This document shows, one piece after another, positions 13,540-19,461 of a stretch of DNA of 19,461 nucleotides. The notes under the pieces are model-generated. The model had not been told where the DNA came from and made no database searches. It was given only the letters and a program-made list of their open reading frames with translations. Source of the DNA: an uncultured Lachnospiraceae bacterium (GTDB taxonomy: Bacteria; Bacillota; Clostridia; Lachnospirales; Lachnospiraceae); NCBI GenBank assembly GCA_910579325.1, contig CAJTTU010000065.1, positions 1 to 19,461 on the forward strand, written 5' to 3'. Position 1 is the first letter of the stretch. Each line of letters opens with the position of its first letter. The position numbers and the translations under genes are program-made.

Positions 13540-14511
13540 GTGCTGAGAGGAAATAAAGTTGTCGCCCGGCTGGATGAAATGCTGACAGATGCCATAAACG
13601 GTTCTTTTATTGAGTCTGTCTATGACGAGACAGAGCTTTCCCGGCTGGAAAGCAAATTCCGGCAGTATCTGACGGCGAAGGAAATGTCGGAAGAAAAGGT
13701 GCGTGCGGAGCGAAAGGCTATAAAAGAGCTGGTGACGGATATCTCCCACCAGACAAAAACGCCCATAGCGAATATCTGTCTATACACCCAGTTATTAGAG
13801 GAAATCAGTCCCCCGGACATGCTGCCCTATGTGGAACAGATTCGTATGCAGGCGGAGAAGCTGGAGTTTCTGATTCAGGCGCTTACCAAAATATCCAGGC
13901 TGGAAAGCGATATGATCAGATTGCAGCCAAAGGCGCAGCCGGTATCCCTGCTGGTCAGGAAAGCCGTCAGGGAAATGCAGGGGAGGGCGGAGATAAAAAA
14001 TATTATGATAAATGTGGAACCTATGTCATTTATGGAATATGAGGAAGATATAGGATGTGGAAAAGATATAGATCATAGAAAAGATGTAGACCATATAAAA
14101 GCTATAGATCATGCGGAAAAGACAGTTTATACAAAAAATATAGAACATGCAGCGGACAGTGAAGAACTCTGCGCCATATACGATGCCCGCTGGACCGGCG
14201 AGGCATTAGGGAATCTGCTGGATAACAGTGTAAAATATTCTCCGGAAGGCAGCAGGATCAGGGTTTCCGTAAAGGTCTTGGAACTGTTTGTCCGGATCAG
14301 CGTGGAGGACGAGGGGCCGGGGATTCCTGTGGAGGAACGGGCACAGATATTTGAGCGCTTTCATCGTGGAAAAAATGCTGCCCGGGAGGAAGGGAACGGC
14401 GTGGGGCTTTATCTTACCCGTATGATCCTGCAAAGAGAACGGGGATATGTCAAGGTGTCTTCCGGCCAAAAGGGCGGGAGCTGTTTCCATCTGTATCTGC
14501 CAAAAGCGTGA
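13540..14511 (+). CDS. Sensor histidine kinase without visible membrane segments, with a repeat insertion
   Basis: A 323-residue kinase partner of the upstream regulator. The phosphorylated histidine is H70 in TDISHQTKTPIANI. The ATPase domain shows the N-box (GNLLDNSVKYS, N229), G1 (DEGPGI, 257-262), an F-box (FERFHRG) and G2 (GNGVGL, 285-290), so it should be active. Residues 1-60 are hydrophilic and helical-looking, with no transmembrane helix. BceS-type kinases normally have two helices there, so this one must sense through a partner or inside the cell. Between the first ATPase strand and the N-box lies an insertion (about 167-208) of six-residue Asp/His-rich units. The start is a GTG at 13540 with AAGAAAGG eight to nine bases upstream. 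The ATG two bases earlier is out of frame. Confidence 0.88.
   Translation: MLRGNKVVARLDEMLTDAINGSFIESVYDETELSRLESKFRQYLTAKEMSEEKVRAERKAIKELVTDISHQTKTPIANICLYTQLLEEISPPDMLPYVEQIRMQAEKLEFLIQALTKISRLESDMIRLQPKAQPVSLLVRKAVREMQGRAEIKNIMINVEPMSFMEYEEDIGCGKDIDHRKDVDHIKAIDHAEKTVYTKNIEHAADSEELCAIYDARWTGEALGNLLDNSVKYSPEGSRIRVSVKVLELFVRISVEDEGPGIPVEERAQIFERFHRGKNAAREEGNGVGLYLTRMILQRERGYVKVSSGQKGGSCFHLYLPKA
14044..14151 (+). repeat. In-frame 18-bp tandem repeats inside the histidine kinase gene
   Basis: Six consecutive 18-base units encode EDIGCG, KDIDHR, KDVDHI, KAIDHA, EKTVYT and KNIEHA. Units two to four (14062-14115) are the best conserved, and the outer ones are degenerate. The stretch is much richer in A+T than the flanking kinase sequence. 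Because the unit is a multiple of three, copy changes would keep the frame. Confidence 0.8.
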
Positions 14512-14522
14512 GTGCAGTGAAA

Positions 14523-14556
14523 TGCATGAATTGCCCTGTAAAACACAATTCTTGCA
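14523..14556. repeat. Inverted repeat after the kinase gene
   Basis: TGCATGAATTG (14523-14533) and CAATTCTTGCA (14546-14556) match over 11 bases with one mismatch and a 12-base loop. No U-run follows, so it is a poor terminator. Lying about 145 bases before the ABC gene, it could be a binding site for the response regulator. The same gap has a TTTGCTA direct repeat (14594-14600, 14620-14626) and a TATAAA at 14655-14660 that may be a -10 box without a clear -35. Confidence 0.45.
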
Positions 14557-14700
14557 AAACTGTTAGATTTCAGAAAGGCTCTGGAAAGAAAGATTTGCTA
14601 TGCTATGTAATGAAAAGAGTTTGCTAAAACAGAGTGATCTCAGAAAAAGTTTGATATAAAATGTTTTTGAGGGTACTCTGATGACGTACAGGAGGGCAAT

Positions 14701-15393
14701 ATGGAAATCTTGAGAACAGAGCAGCTTAAAAAGTATTACGGCGAGGGTGAGACCTGCGTGAAAGCGCTGGACGGCATCGATTTTGCCGTGGACAAAGGGG
14801 AGTTTGTATCGATTATCGGAACCTCCGGCAGCGGGAAATCCACCCTGTTAAATATGCTGGGCGGACTGGACCGGCCTACTTCTGGGACGGTGACAGTGGA
14901 CGGGAAAAATATTTTTTCTTTGAAGGAGGAGGCGCTGACCATATTCCGCAGACGGAAGATCGGCTTTGTATTTCAAAGCTATAACCTGGTGCCGGTGCTG
15001 AATGTCTATGAAAATATTGTCCTGCCCATCGAGCTGGACGGCAACCGGGTGGACAGGAAGTTTGTAAGCAGTGTAATCGAGACGCTGGGCCTGGAGCAGA
15101 AACTATACGCTCTGCCCTCCCAGCTTTCCGGCGGCCAGCAGCAGCGGGTGGCTATCGCCAGGGCGCTTGCCTCAAAGCCGGCTATCATCCTGGCCGACGA
15201 GCCTACCGGAAACCTGGATTCGGCCACCAGCCAGGATGTGCTGGGGCTTTTAAAGGTGACAGGGGAGCGTTTCGGGCAGACCATCGTAATGATTACCCAT
15301 AATGAGGAAATCGCCCAGATGGCAGACCGGATTGTCCATATCGAGGACGGCAGGATCGTGGCGCCCGCAAAAGGGGGTGGCCGCCATGCGTAA
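14701..15393 (+). CDS. ABC transporter ATPase, BceA/MacB/LolD type
   Basis: A 230-residue ATPase of the class that pairs with FtsX-like permeases. Visible motifs are Walker A GTSGSGKST (40-48), the Q-loop at Q92 (VFQSYNLVPVLNVYENI, typical of this class), the signature LSGGQ (142-146), Walker B IILADEPTGNLDS with E167, and the H-loop H200 (ITHNEEIA). These ATPases drive conformational change in the permease rather than classical uptake, often removing antimicrobial peptides from lipid-II-cycle targets or acting in lipoprotein handling. An AGGAGGG site directly precedes the ATG. The stop overlaps the start of the permease gene by eight bases, so the two are translationally coupled. The 189-base gap from the kinase gene probably holds a separate regulated promoter. 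Confidence 0.94.
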   Translation: MEILRTEQLKKYYGEGETCVKALDGIDFAVDKGEFVSIIGTSGSGKSTLLNMLGGLDRPTSGTVTVDGKNIFSLKEEALTIFRRRKIGFVFQSYNLVPVLNVYENIVLPIELDGNRVDRKFVSSVIETLGLEQKLYALPSQLSGGQQQRVAIARALASKPAIILADEPTGNLDSATSQDVLGLLKVTGERFGQTIVMITHNEEIAQMADRIVHIEDGRIVAPAKGGGRHA

Positions 15394-18007
15394 CGTGAGA
15401 AACAATCAGGCGGTAAAACGGCTGTCTGCCAAAAGCTTTCAGGCCAGCCGGACACGGAATATCATAGCGGCCGCTGCCATTGCCCTGACCGCTATTCTCT
15501 TTACGGCGGTGTTTACGGTGGGGCTTGGGCTGATCGAGGATACCCAGCGCGGTTATATGCTGCAGGCGGGCGGCGATGCCCATGGCGTGATCAAGAAGCT
15601 GAGTCAGGAACAGTATAATATTTTAAAGGAACATCCCTCCATCGTGGAATGCGGCAGGGATATTGTGGTGTCCTATTCCGTGGATAATCCGGAATTTTTA
15701 AAGCGCCGTGTGGAGATGCACTGCCTGGACCGGAACCTGTATCCCCACTGGTTTATCGAGATTGAAGAGGGGAAAGCGCCGGAGGCTGAGGACGAAATCC
15801 TGCTTGACCGGAAGTCGTTGGAGCTGATGGGAGTGGAACCGAAGGCCGGATGCCAGGTGACTTTTGACATGTGCCTCCATCCTGGAAGCGCGCCGGTAAA
15901 GCGTACGTTTCAGGTCAGCGGCGTGATCAAATCTTCGACGGCCATGAACACAGGCTTTGCCATCGTCTCCCCGGCCTACCTGGAGGCTTATGCCGGGGAG
16001 CTGAACCGGGCGCCGGAGGCCGACGGGGAGATGTTTTACGGCTACACAGGGAAAATCTCCATGCATGTGATATTTTCCAATTCCAGGAATATACAGGAGA
16101 AGCTGAATAAAATTATAACGGACAGCGGATTTACTCTGGATATGGCGTCCGGGGATTATATTGACTCCAATGCCAACTGGGCCTATCTGTCGGAGAGCGC
16201 TGAGGGTGATATCGGGACGATGGCCGGGGTGGGCGCGGCGGTGGTTCTGATTATGGTGACGGGATATCTGATTATCTATAATATTTTTCAGATTTCCGTG
16301 ATCCGGGATATCCGCTATTACGGCCTTTTGAAAACCATTGGCACCACCGGGCGGCAGATCAAACGGATTCTGCGCAGGCAGGCTTTCCGGCTCTGTATGC
16401 TGGGAACTCCCGCAGGGCTGGTTCTGGGATATTTCGCGGGAAGATTTTTGCTCCCGGTGATTCTGGCGGCGGGGAAGCTCCCGGATTATGAGAGCGTTGC
16501 TGTTTCGCCAAAGCCCTGGATTTTTATCGGCGCGGCGCTGTTCACGGCGGTTACGGTGCTGATTTCAGAGTGGAAGCCGGGCAGGATCGCCGCACGGGTT
16601 TCCCCGGTGGAGGCGCTTAAGATTACGGAGCATGGGAAAAAGTATAAGCGGGTGAAAAAGACCACGGACGGCGGGAAAATTCTCAGGATGGCATTTTCCA
16701 ATCTGGGGAGGAACAAGGCAAGAACGGCGGTGGTGCTTTGCTCTTTGTCCCTTACCGTGGTGTTGATGAACAGCGTCTATACCGTTACCGGCTCCATTGA
16801 CAGGGAAGGGTTCCTGTCGAAAATGATCCTCTGCGAGGATATCATAGGAAACACAGCGGTCTGGAACTATAATTACCGTCCCTTTGACGAGGAAACGGTG
16901 GTGGAGCAGGCTCTTTCGGAAAGCTTTATTTCGGCCTGTAAGGAGCAGGACAGCTTCGCCGACGGCGGCAGAATCTATATGGTGGAAAACGGCCAGGTTA
17001 GTATGCCGGTGGAGAGCTGGGAGATACCGGACTATATTACAAAAAACGAAGACGGCGTTCCGGGGGATTTCTGGCCGGGCGCTGAGAATGGCTTTATTCC
17101 CTACGCCGGTTATGATTACGGCGCTTACCTGGTATCCGTGCATGGGATCGAGCCTTTTGTCCTCTCTAAAATGACGGTGACGGAAGGGGAGACAGACCCG
17201 CAGGCGATCTGGGAGAAGCTTGAGACAGGCGATTACCTGCTTTACGCTGCGGATGTGGATGACGACAGCAGGGTGATTGAGACGGAGGTCAAGCACCATG
17301 CAGGAGATAAGATTACCCTGCGGTACGAAAGCGGCAGGGAAAAGGAGTATGAGATCGTCTCGGTGGTAAAGGGGCATATGTACAGCCTGACCAACCGGAT
17401 CAGCAGCAATTTTTCCTATTATGTGTCGGCGGAGGAATTTCAGGAAAACCTTTCGGACGCGTACCTGATGAGTTTTCTGCTTGACACGAAGGAAGGACGT
17501 CAGGCGGAGATGGAGGAATTTTTAAAGGATTATACCGGAAATGTGGAGCCTGTCATGTCCTATGAGTCGAGAACCACCTATGAGGGAAGCTTTAACCGGA
17601 TTCTCGGTATGATCACCGTGGTGGGAGCAGGGCTTGCGGCGATGGTCGGGCTGATCGGCATGCTGAATTTCATCAATGTGATGGTGACAAGCGTGGCCAC
17701 GAGAAAGCGGGAATTTGCCATGATGGAGGCCATCGGCATGACGAAGGGGCAGCTTGCCGGGATGCTGACGGCGGAAGGGATGTTTTACGCCGTTCTGACG
17801 ATTTTGCTTTCCGCCTTCCTTGCGGTGCTGTTTTCCCTGACCGCGATCCGGGGCGTGGCAGGCGGCGTCTGGTTTATGCGGTACCGGTTTACATTGCTGC
17901 CCCTGGCTGCGGCTTGCCCGGTTCTGCTTCTGTTCGGGGCGCTGGTGCCGAAGGCGGTGTACGGGCTGCAAAGGAAAGGGAGTATTGTGGAGGAGTTGAG
18001 GGAGTAG
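15386..18007 (+). CDS. Large FtsX-type ABC permease with two extracellular domains
   Basis: An 873-residue membrane protein. Hydrophobic segments suggest eight helices at about residues 25-48, 279-303, 336-360, 378-394, 446-468, 739-768, 798-822 and 834-856. The two FtsX modules are each split by a large outside domain (about 50-278 and 470-738). Both modules carry the coupling pattern after the first long helix: REFAMMEAIGMTKGQL in the second and RYYGLLKTIGTTGRQI in the first. BceB proteins are about 650 residues with ten helices and one outside domain, so this is a duplicated-module variant rather than a strict BceB. I start at the ATG at 15386, which has a GGGGG stretch upstream and overlaps the ATPase stop. 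The frame opens earlier, at 15302, but only within the ATPase gene. Likely role: peptide antibiotic resistance or sensing; the substrate is unknown. Confidence 0.9.
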   Translation: MRNVRNNQAVKRLSAKSFQASRTRNIIAAAAIALTAILFTAVFTVGLGLIEDTQRGYMLQAGGDAHGVIKKLSQEQYNILKEHPSIVECGRDIVVSYSVDNPEFLKRRVEMHCLDRNLYPHWFIEIEEGKAPEAEDEILLDRKSLELMGVEPKAGCQVTFDMCLHPGSAPVKRTFQVSGVIKSSTAMNTGFAIVSPAYLEAYAGELNRAPEADGEMFYGYTGKISMHVIFSNSRNIQEKLNKIITDSGFTLDMASGDYIDSNANWAYLSESAEGDIGTMAGVGAAVVLIMVTGYLIIYNIFQISVIRDIRYYGLLKTIGTTGRQIKRILRRQAFRLCMLGTPAGLVLGYFAGRFLLPVILAAGKLPDYESVAVSPKPWIFIGAALFTAVTVLISEWKPGRIAARVSPVEALKITEHGKKYKRVKKTTDGGKILRMAFSNLGRNKARTAVVLCSLSLTVVLMNSVYTVTGSIDREGFLSKMILCEDIIGNTAVWNYNYRPFDEETVVEQALSESFISACKEQDSFADGGRIYMVENGQVSMPVESWEIPDYITKNEDGVPGDFWPGAENGFIPYAGYDYGAYLVSVHGIEPFVLSKMTVTEGETDPQAIWEKLETGDYLLYAADVDDDSRVIETEVKHHAGDKITLRYESGREKEYEIVSVVKGHMYSLTNRISSNFSYYVSAEEFQENLSDAYLMSFLLDTKEGRQAEMEEFLKDYTGNVEPVMSYESRTTYEGSFNRILGMITVVGAGLAAMVGLIGMLNFINVMVTSVATRKREFAMMEAIGMTKGQLAGMLTAEGMFYAVLTILLSAFLAVLFSLTAIRGVAGGVWFMRYRFTLLPLAAACPVLLLFGALVPKAVYGLQRKGSIVEELRE

Positions 18008-18116
18008 AAAAGGCGGAGAGCATGATATTTTAATATAAATTTCCTGAAATAAACAAAATTTCCTGAAAACCTATTTTAAATTCCTTATATTTCTGTTAAT
18101 ATAAATATGAAAAAAA

Positions 18117-18197
18117 GCGGTTCTCCTCCCGAGGCTTAAATATGGTAAGTGTCCGGAAACAGACGCTGCGTGTTCATGGCGACGGGAGGAGATCCGC
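18117..18197 (+). promoter_or_regulatory. Strong long-range stem in the leader of the HD-domain gene
   Basis: GCGG-T-TCTCCTCCCG (18117-18131) pairs with CGGGAGGAGA-T-CCGC (18183-18197). This gives 14 pairs with one U-U mismatch and a 51-base loop. Inside, AGTGTC (18148-18153) pairs with GACGCT (18162-18167) around CGGAAACA. The element ends 32 bases before the ATG and follows a TATAAA at 18100-18105 that could be its -10 box. It has no U-run. It is either a structured leader RNA or a small inverted-repeat element. Confidence 0.5.
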
Positions 18198-18229
18198 AGG
18201 GTTATGGCAGGTATTTCGGGGAGGAATTT

Positions 18230-18796
18230 ATGGAATTGATTACAAGGGCGACAGTTTTTGCCGCGAAGGCCCATGACGGCGCTAGACGGAAGGGAAGCGG
18301 GATGCCTTATATACTCCATCCGATGGAGGCGGCCTGTATTGTGTCGGCCATGACGAGGCGGTCGGATCTGATCGCGGCGGCGATGCTTCACGATGTGCTG
18401 GAGGATACGCCGGTCACTTATGAGGAGCTTCGGGAAGAATTCGGGAAAAAAATCGCGGATATCGTCCAGATGGAGACGGAGGATAAAACAAAGTCCTGGC
18501 AGGAGCGCAAAGGGAGGACCATCGAGAAGCTTCCGTTCAGGGACGACAGCGTTAAAATGGTTACGCTGGGGGATAAGCTGAGCAATATGCGGGCCACATA
18601 TTTTGACTATAAAATCATAGGCGATCAGATATGGCAGCGTTTTCGTGTGACGGACAAGAAGCTGCATGCCTGGTATTATCACGGGCTTCTGAAAGGGTTT
18701 GAGAGTCTGCGGGGACTGGAGGCCTTCGCGGAGTTTGAGGAGCTGGTGTTGAAAGTGTTTGGGGATGTTGAGGATGAGATCAAAAAAATCGAGTAA
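18230..18796 (+). CDS. Small HD-domain protein related to (p)ppGpp hydrolases (SpoT / MESH1-like)
   Basis: A 188-residue single-domain protein. The HD metal-binding residues are visible: H30 (PYILHPMEAA), H54-D55 (AAMLHDVLEDT) and D115 (LGDKLSNMRA). The opening ITRATVFAAKAHDGARRKGSGMPYILHP is the standard start of the RelA/SpoT hydrolase domain. No synthetase, TGS or ACT domain follows, and the length is close to MESH1-type stand-alone hydrolases. It may therefore hydrolyse (p)ppGpp or a related nucleotide, although many such HD proteins are uncharacterised. The ATG at 18230 has GGGGAGG five bases upstream. An in-frame ATG at 18149 lies inside the leader stem and would add 27 residues unlike the family. 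It has no obvious partner gene. Confidence 0.85.
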   Translation: MELITRATVFAAKAHDGARRKGSGMPYILHPMEAACIVSAMTRRSDLIAAAMLHDVLEDTPVTYEELREEFGKKIADIVQMETEDKTKSWQERKGRTIEKLPFRDDSVKMVTLGDKLSNMRATYFDYKIIGDQIWQRFRVTDKKLHAWYYHGLLKGFESLRGLEAFAEFEELVLKVFGDVEDEIKKIE

Positions 18797-18812
18797 AATA
18801 TAAAAATTTCTC

Positions 18813-18841
18813 TTGCCAAACGCGTTTGGTTGTGGTAATAT
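18813..18841 (+). promoter_or_regulatory. Promoter of the tRNA cluster, with a perfect palindrome
   Basis: TTGCCA (18813-18818) and TAATAT (18836-18841) have a 17-base spacer. A perfect 14-bp palindrome, CCAAACGCGTTTGG (18816-18829), overlaps the end of the -35 box and fills most of the spacer. The start of transcription should be near 18848, about 59 bases before the first tRNA. Confidence 0.72.
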
Positions 18842-18906
18842 ATTCTCCGTCAGGTTTTGGCAGGAGGAATATGCGCCGAAAACGGCTCCGATTGCCGCAG
18901 GGAGAA

Positions 18907-18978
18907 GGCTCCATGGTCAAGCGGTTAAGACATCGCCCTTTCACGGCGGTAACGGGGGTTCGATTCCCCCTGGAGTCA
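18907..18978 (+). tRNA. tRNA-Glu (anticodon TTC)
   Basis: Full cloverleaf: acceptor GGCTCCA/TGGAGTC, D-stem GTC/GAC, anticodon loop CTTTCAC and T-stem GGGGG/CCCCC around TTCGATT. The discriminator is A at 18978. No CCA is encoded. Confidence 0.95.
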
Positions 18979-18985
18979 TTGATAT

Positions 18986-19058
18986 GCCGATGTGGCTCAA
19001 TTGGCAGAGCAGCTGATTTGTAATCAGCAGGTTATCGGTTCGAGTCCGATCATCGGCT
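18986..19058 (+). tRNA. tRNA-Thr (anticodon TGT)
   Basis: Acceptor GCCGATG/CATCGGC, D-stem GCTC/GAGC, anticodon stem GCTGA/TCAGC with loop TTTGTAA, and T-stem ATCGG/CCGAT. The discriminator is T. No CCA is encoded. It starts seven bases after tRNA-Glu and is followed by a T-rich run. Confidence 0.95.
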
Positions 19059-19100
19059 TTTTTCTTTTCCTGAATCACAGGAAAGGGTATCTTATATTAT

Positions 19101-19174
19101 GGACCTTTAGCTCAGTTGGTTAGAGCACCCGGCTCATAACCGGTCGGTCCTGGGTTCGAGTCCCCGAAGGTCCA
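19101..19174 (+). tRNA. tRNA with anticodon CAT, probably tRNA-Ile2 (lysidine type)
   Basis: Acceptor GGACCTT/AAGGTCC, D-stem GCTC/GAGC, anticodon loop CTCATAA. The 5' half GGACCTTTAGCTCAGTTGGT is what I recall for Firmicute tRNA-Ile that reads AUA after TilS converts C34 to lysidine, rather than for elongator tRNA-Met. Two pairs are broken: the first anticodon-stem pair (C27/U43) and the second T-stem pair (U50/C64). No CCA is encoded (A then CTA). The tRNA call is firm; the Ile2 identity is less so. Confidence 0.8.
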
Positions 19175-19231
19175 CTAACCATTTCAGCAAAAAGGTAAGT
19201 AAAAGAAAACGTAAATATTGTCATGTATGAT

Positions 19232-19305
19232 GGCCCAGTGGCTCAGTTGGTTAGAGCGCCGCCCTGTCACGGCGGAGGTCGAGGGTTCGAGTCCCTTCTG
19301 GGTCG
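19232..19305 (+). tRNA. tRNA-Asp (anticodon GTC)
   Basis: Acceptor GGCCCAG/CTGGGTC, D-stem GCTC/GAGC, anticodon stem CCGCC/GGCGG with loop CTGTCAC, and T-stem GAGGG/CCCTT. Discriminator G73 is the expected aspartate identity base. No CCA is encoded. Confidence 0.95.
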
Positions 19306-19310
19306 TTGCG

Positions 19311-19335
19311 GGAAAGCTATTGCGGACAGCTTTCC
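19311..19335 (+). repeat. Hairpin between tRNA-Asp and tRNA-Val
   Basis: GGAAAGCT (19311-19318) and AGCTTTCC (19328-19335) are perfect 8-bp arms around a nine-base loop. There is no real U-run after it, so it is more likely a processing or spacer structure than a terminator. Confidence 0.6.
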
Positions 19336-19348
19336 TGTTCAGCCATAG

Positions 19349-19421
19349 GGGGTCTTAGCTCAGCTGGGAGAGCATCTGCCTTACAAGCAGAGGGTCATAG
19401 GTTCGAGCCCTATAGGCCCCA
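19349..19421 (+). tRNA. tRNA-Val (anticodon TAC)
   Basis: Acceptor GGGGTCT/AGGCCCC with one T-G wobble, D-stem GCTC/GAGC, anticodon stem TCTGC/GCAGA with loop CTTACAA, and T-stem ATAGG/CCTAT. The discriminator is A. No CCA is encoded. Confidence 0.95.
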
Positions 19422-19425
19422 GGAA

Positions 19426-19461
19426 GCCGGCGTGGCGGAACTGGCAGACGCACAGGACTTA
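19426..19461 (+). tRNA. tRNA-Leu, 5' part cut by the window end
   Basis: GCCGGCG acceptor strand, TGGCGGAACTGGCAGAC D-arm and the 5' side of the anticodon stem are typical of a long-variable-arm tRNA-Leu. The window ends after anticodon bases T34 and A35. The third base is missing, so TAA or TAG, both leucine; TAA seems likelier from the preceding CACAGGA. Confidence 0.85.

Noticed and set aside
18183..18229. CRISPR or transposon end near the GGGAGGAG repeats
   Set aside because: There is only one inverted pair, no periodic spacers, no transposase gene and no visible target-site duplication.
18813..19023. Short rightward open frames over the first tRNA genes
   Set aside because: They run through the tRNA promoter, tRNA-Glu and part of tRNA-Thr, so they cannot be real coding sequences.

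Overview
The window looks like chromosomal DNA of a gut-type Firmicute, most likely Lachnospiraceae (Clostridia). The evidence is the mid-range GC content, strong AGGAGG-type ribosome binding sites, the clostridial gene set (metY, miaB, yebC, an MsmEFGK-like sugar importer, an FtsX-type ABC module next to a two-component system), and tRNA genes without an encoded CCA end. The genus cannot be fixed from the sequence alone.

Layout. Positions 1-5587 read leftward: the 5' end of an AlbA_2 (Schlafen-like) gene in visibly AT-rich DNA, an MFS drug-efflux-type transporter, metY (O-acetylhomoserine sulfhydrylase), miaB (tRNA ms2i6A37 methylthiotransferase) and a LacI-family repressor. Positions 5588-6034 form a dense 447-base control region between divergent transcripts. 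Positions 6035-11590 are a rightward sugar operon: lipoprotein binding protein, two permeases, an MsmK/UgpC ATPase and a cytoplasmic GH32 beta-fructosidase, ended by an intrinsic terminator. yebC follows with its own promoter. Positions 12829-18007 hold a response regulator, an unusual soluble histidine kinase, an ABC ATPase and a large FtsX-type permease. Next come a small HD-domain protein related to (p)ppGpp hydrolases and a tRNA cluster (Glu, Thr, a CAT tRNA that is probably Ile2, Asp, Val and a Leu tRNA cut by the window end).

How it works together (inference). The sugar locus should import sucrose or short fructo-oligosaccharides by ABC transport and cleave them inside the cell to unphosphorylated fructose and glucose. 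No fructokinase is present in the window. The LacI protein probably represses both itself and the operon through six CG-centred 12-bp palindromes, three at each promoter. A similar pair lies just upstream of the GH32 gene. The RR/HK/ABC block resembles the modules Firmicutes use to sense and remove cell-envelope-active peptides.

The most unusual features are: (1) a tandem pair of related RNA-like elements in the sugar-operon leader that share a 19-nt identical 3' segment; (2) the operator arrays with about one-turn, 12-bp spacing; (3) a histidine kinase without membrane segments that carries an in-frame array of 18-bp repeats encoding Asp/His-rich units; (4) several long hairpins in leaders and intergenic DNA, including one before the HD-domain gene and a perfect 14-bp palindrome inside the tRNA promoter. 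All structural claims come from reading the sequence by eye, without folding software or database searches.
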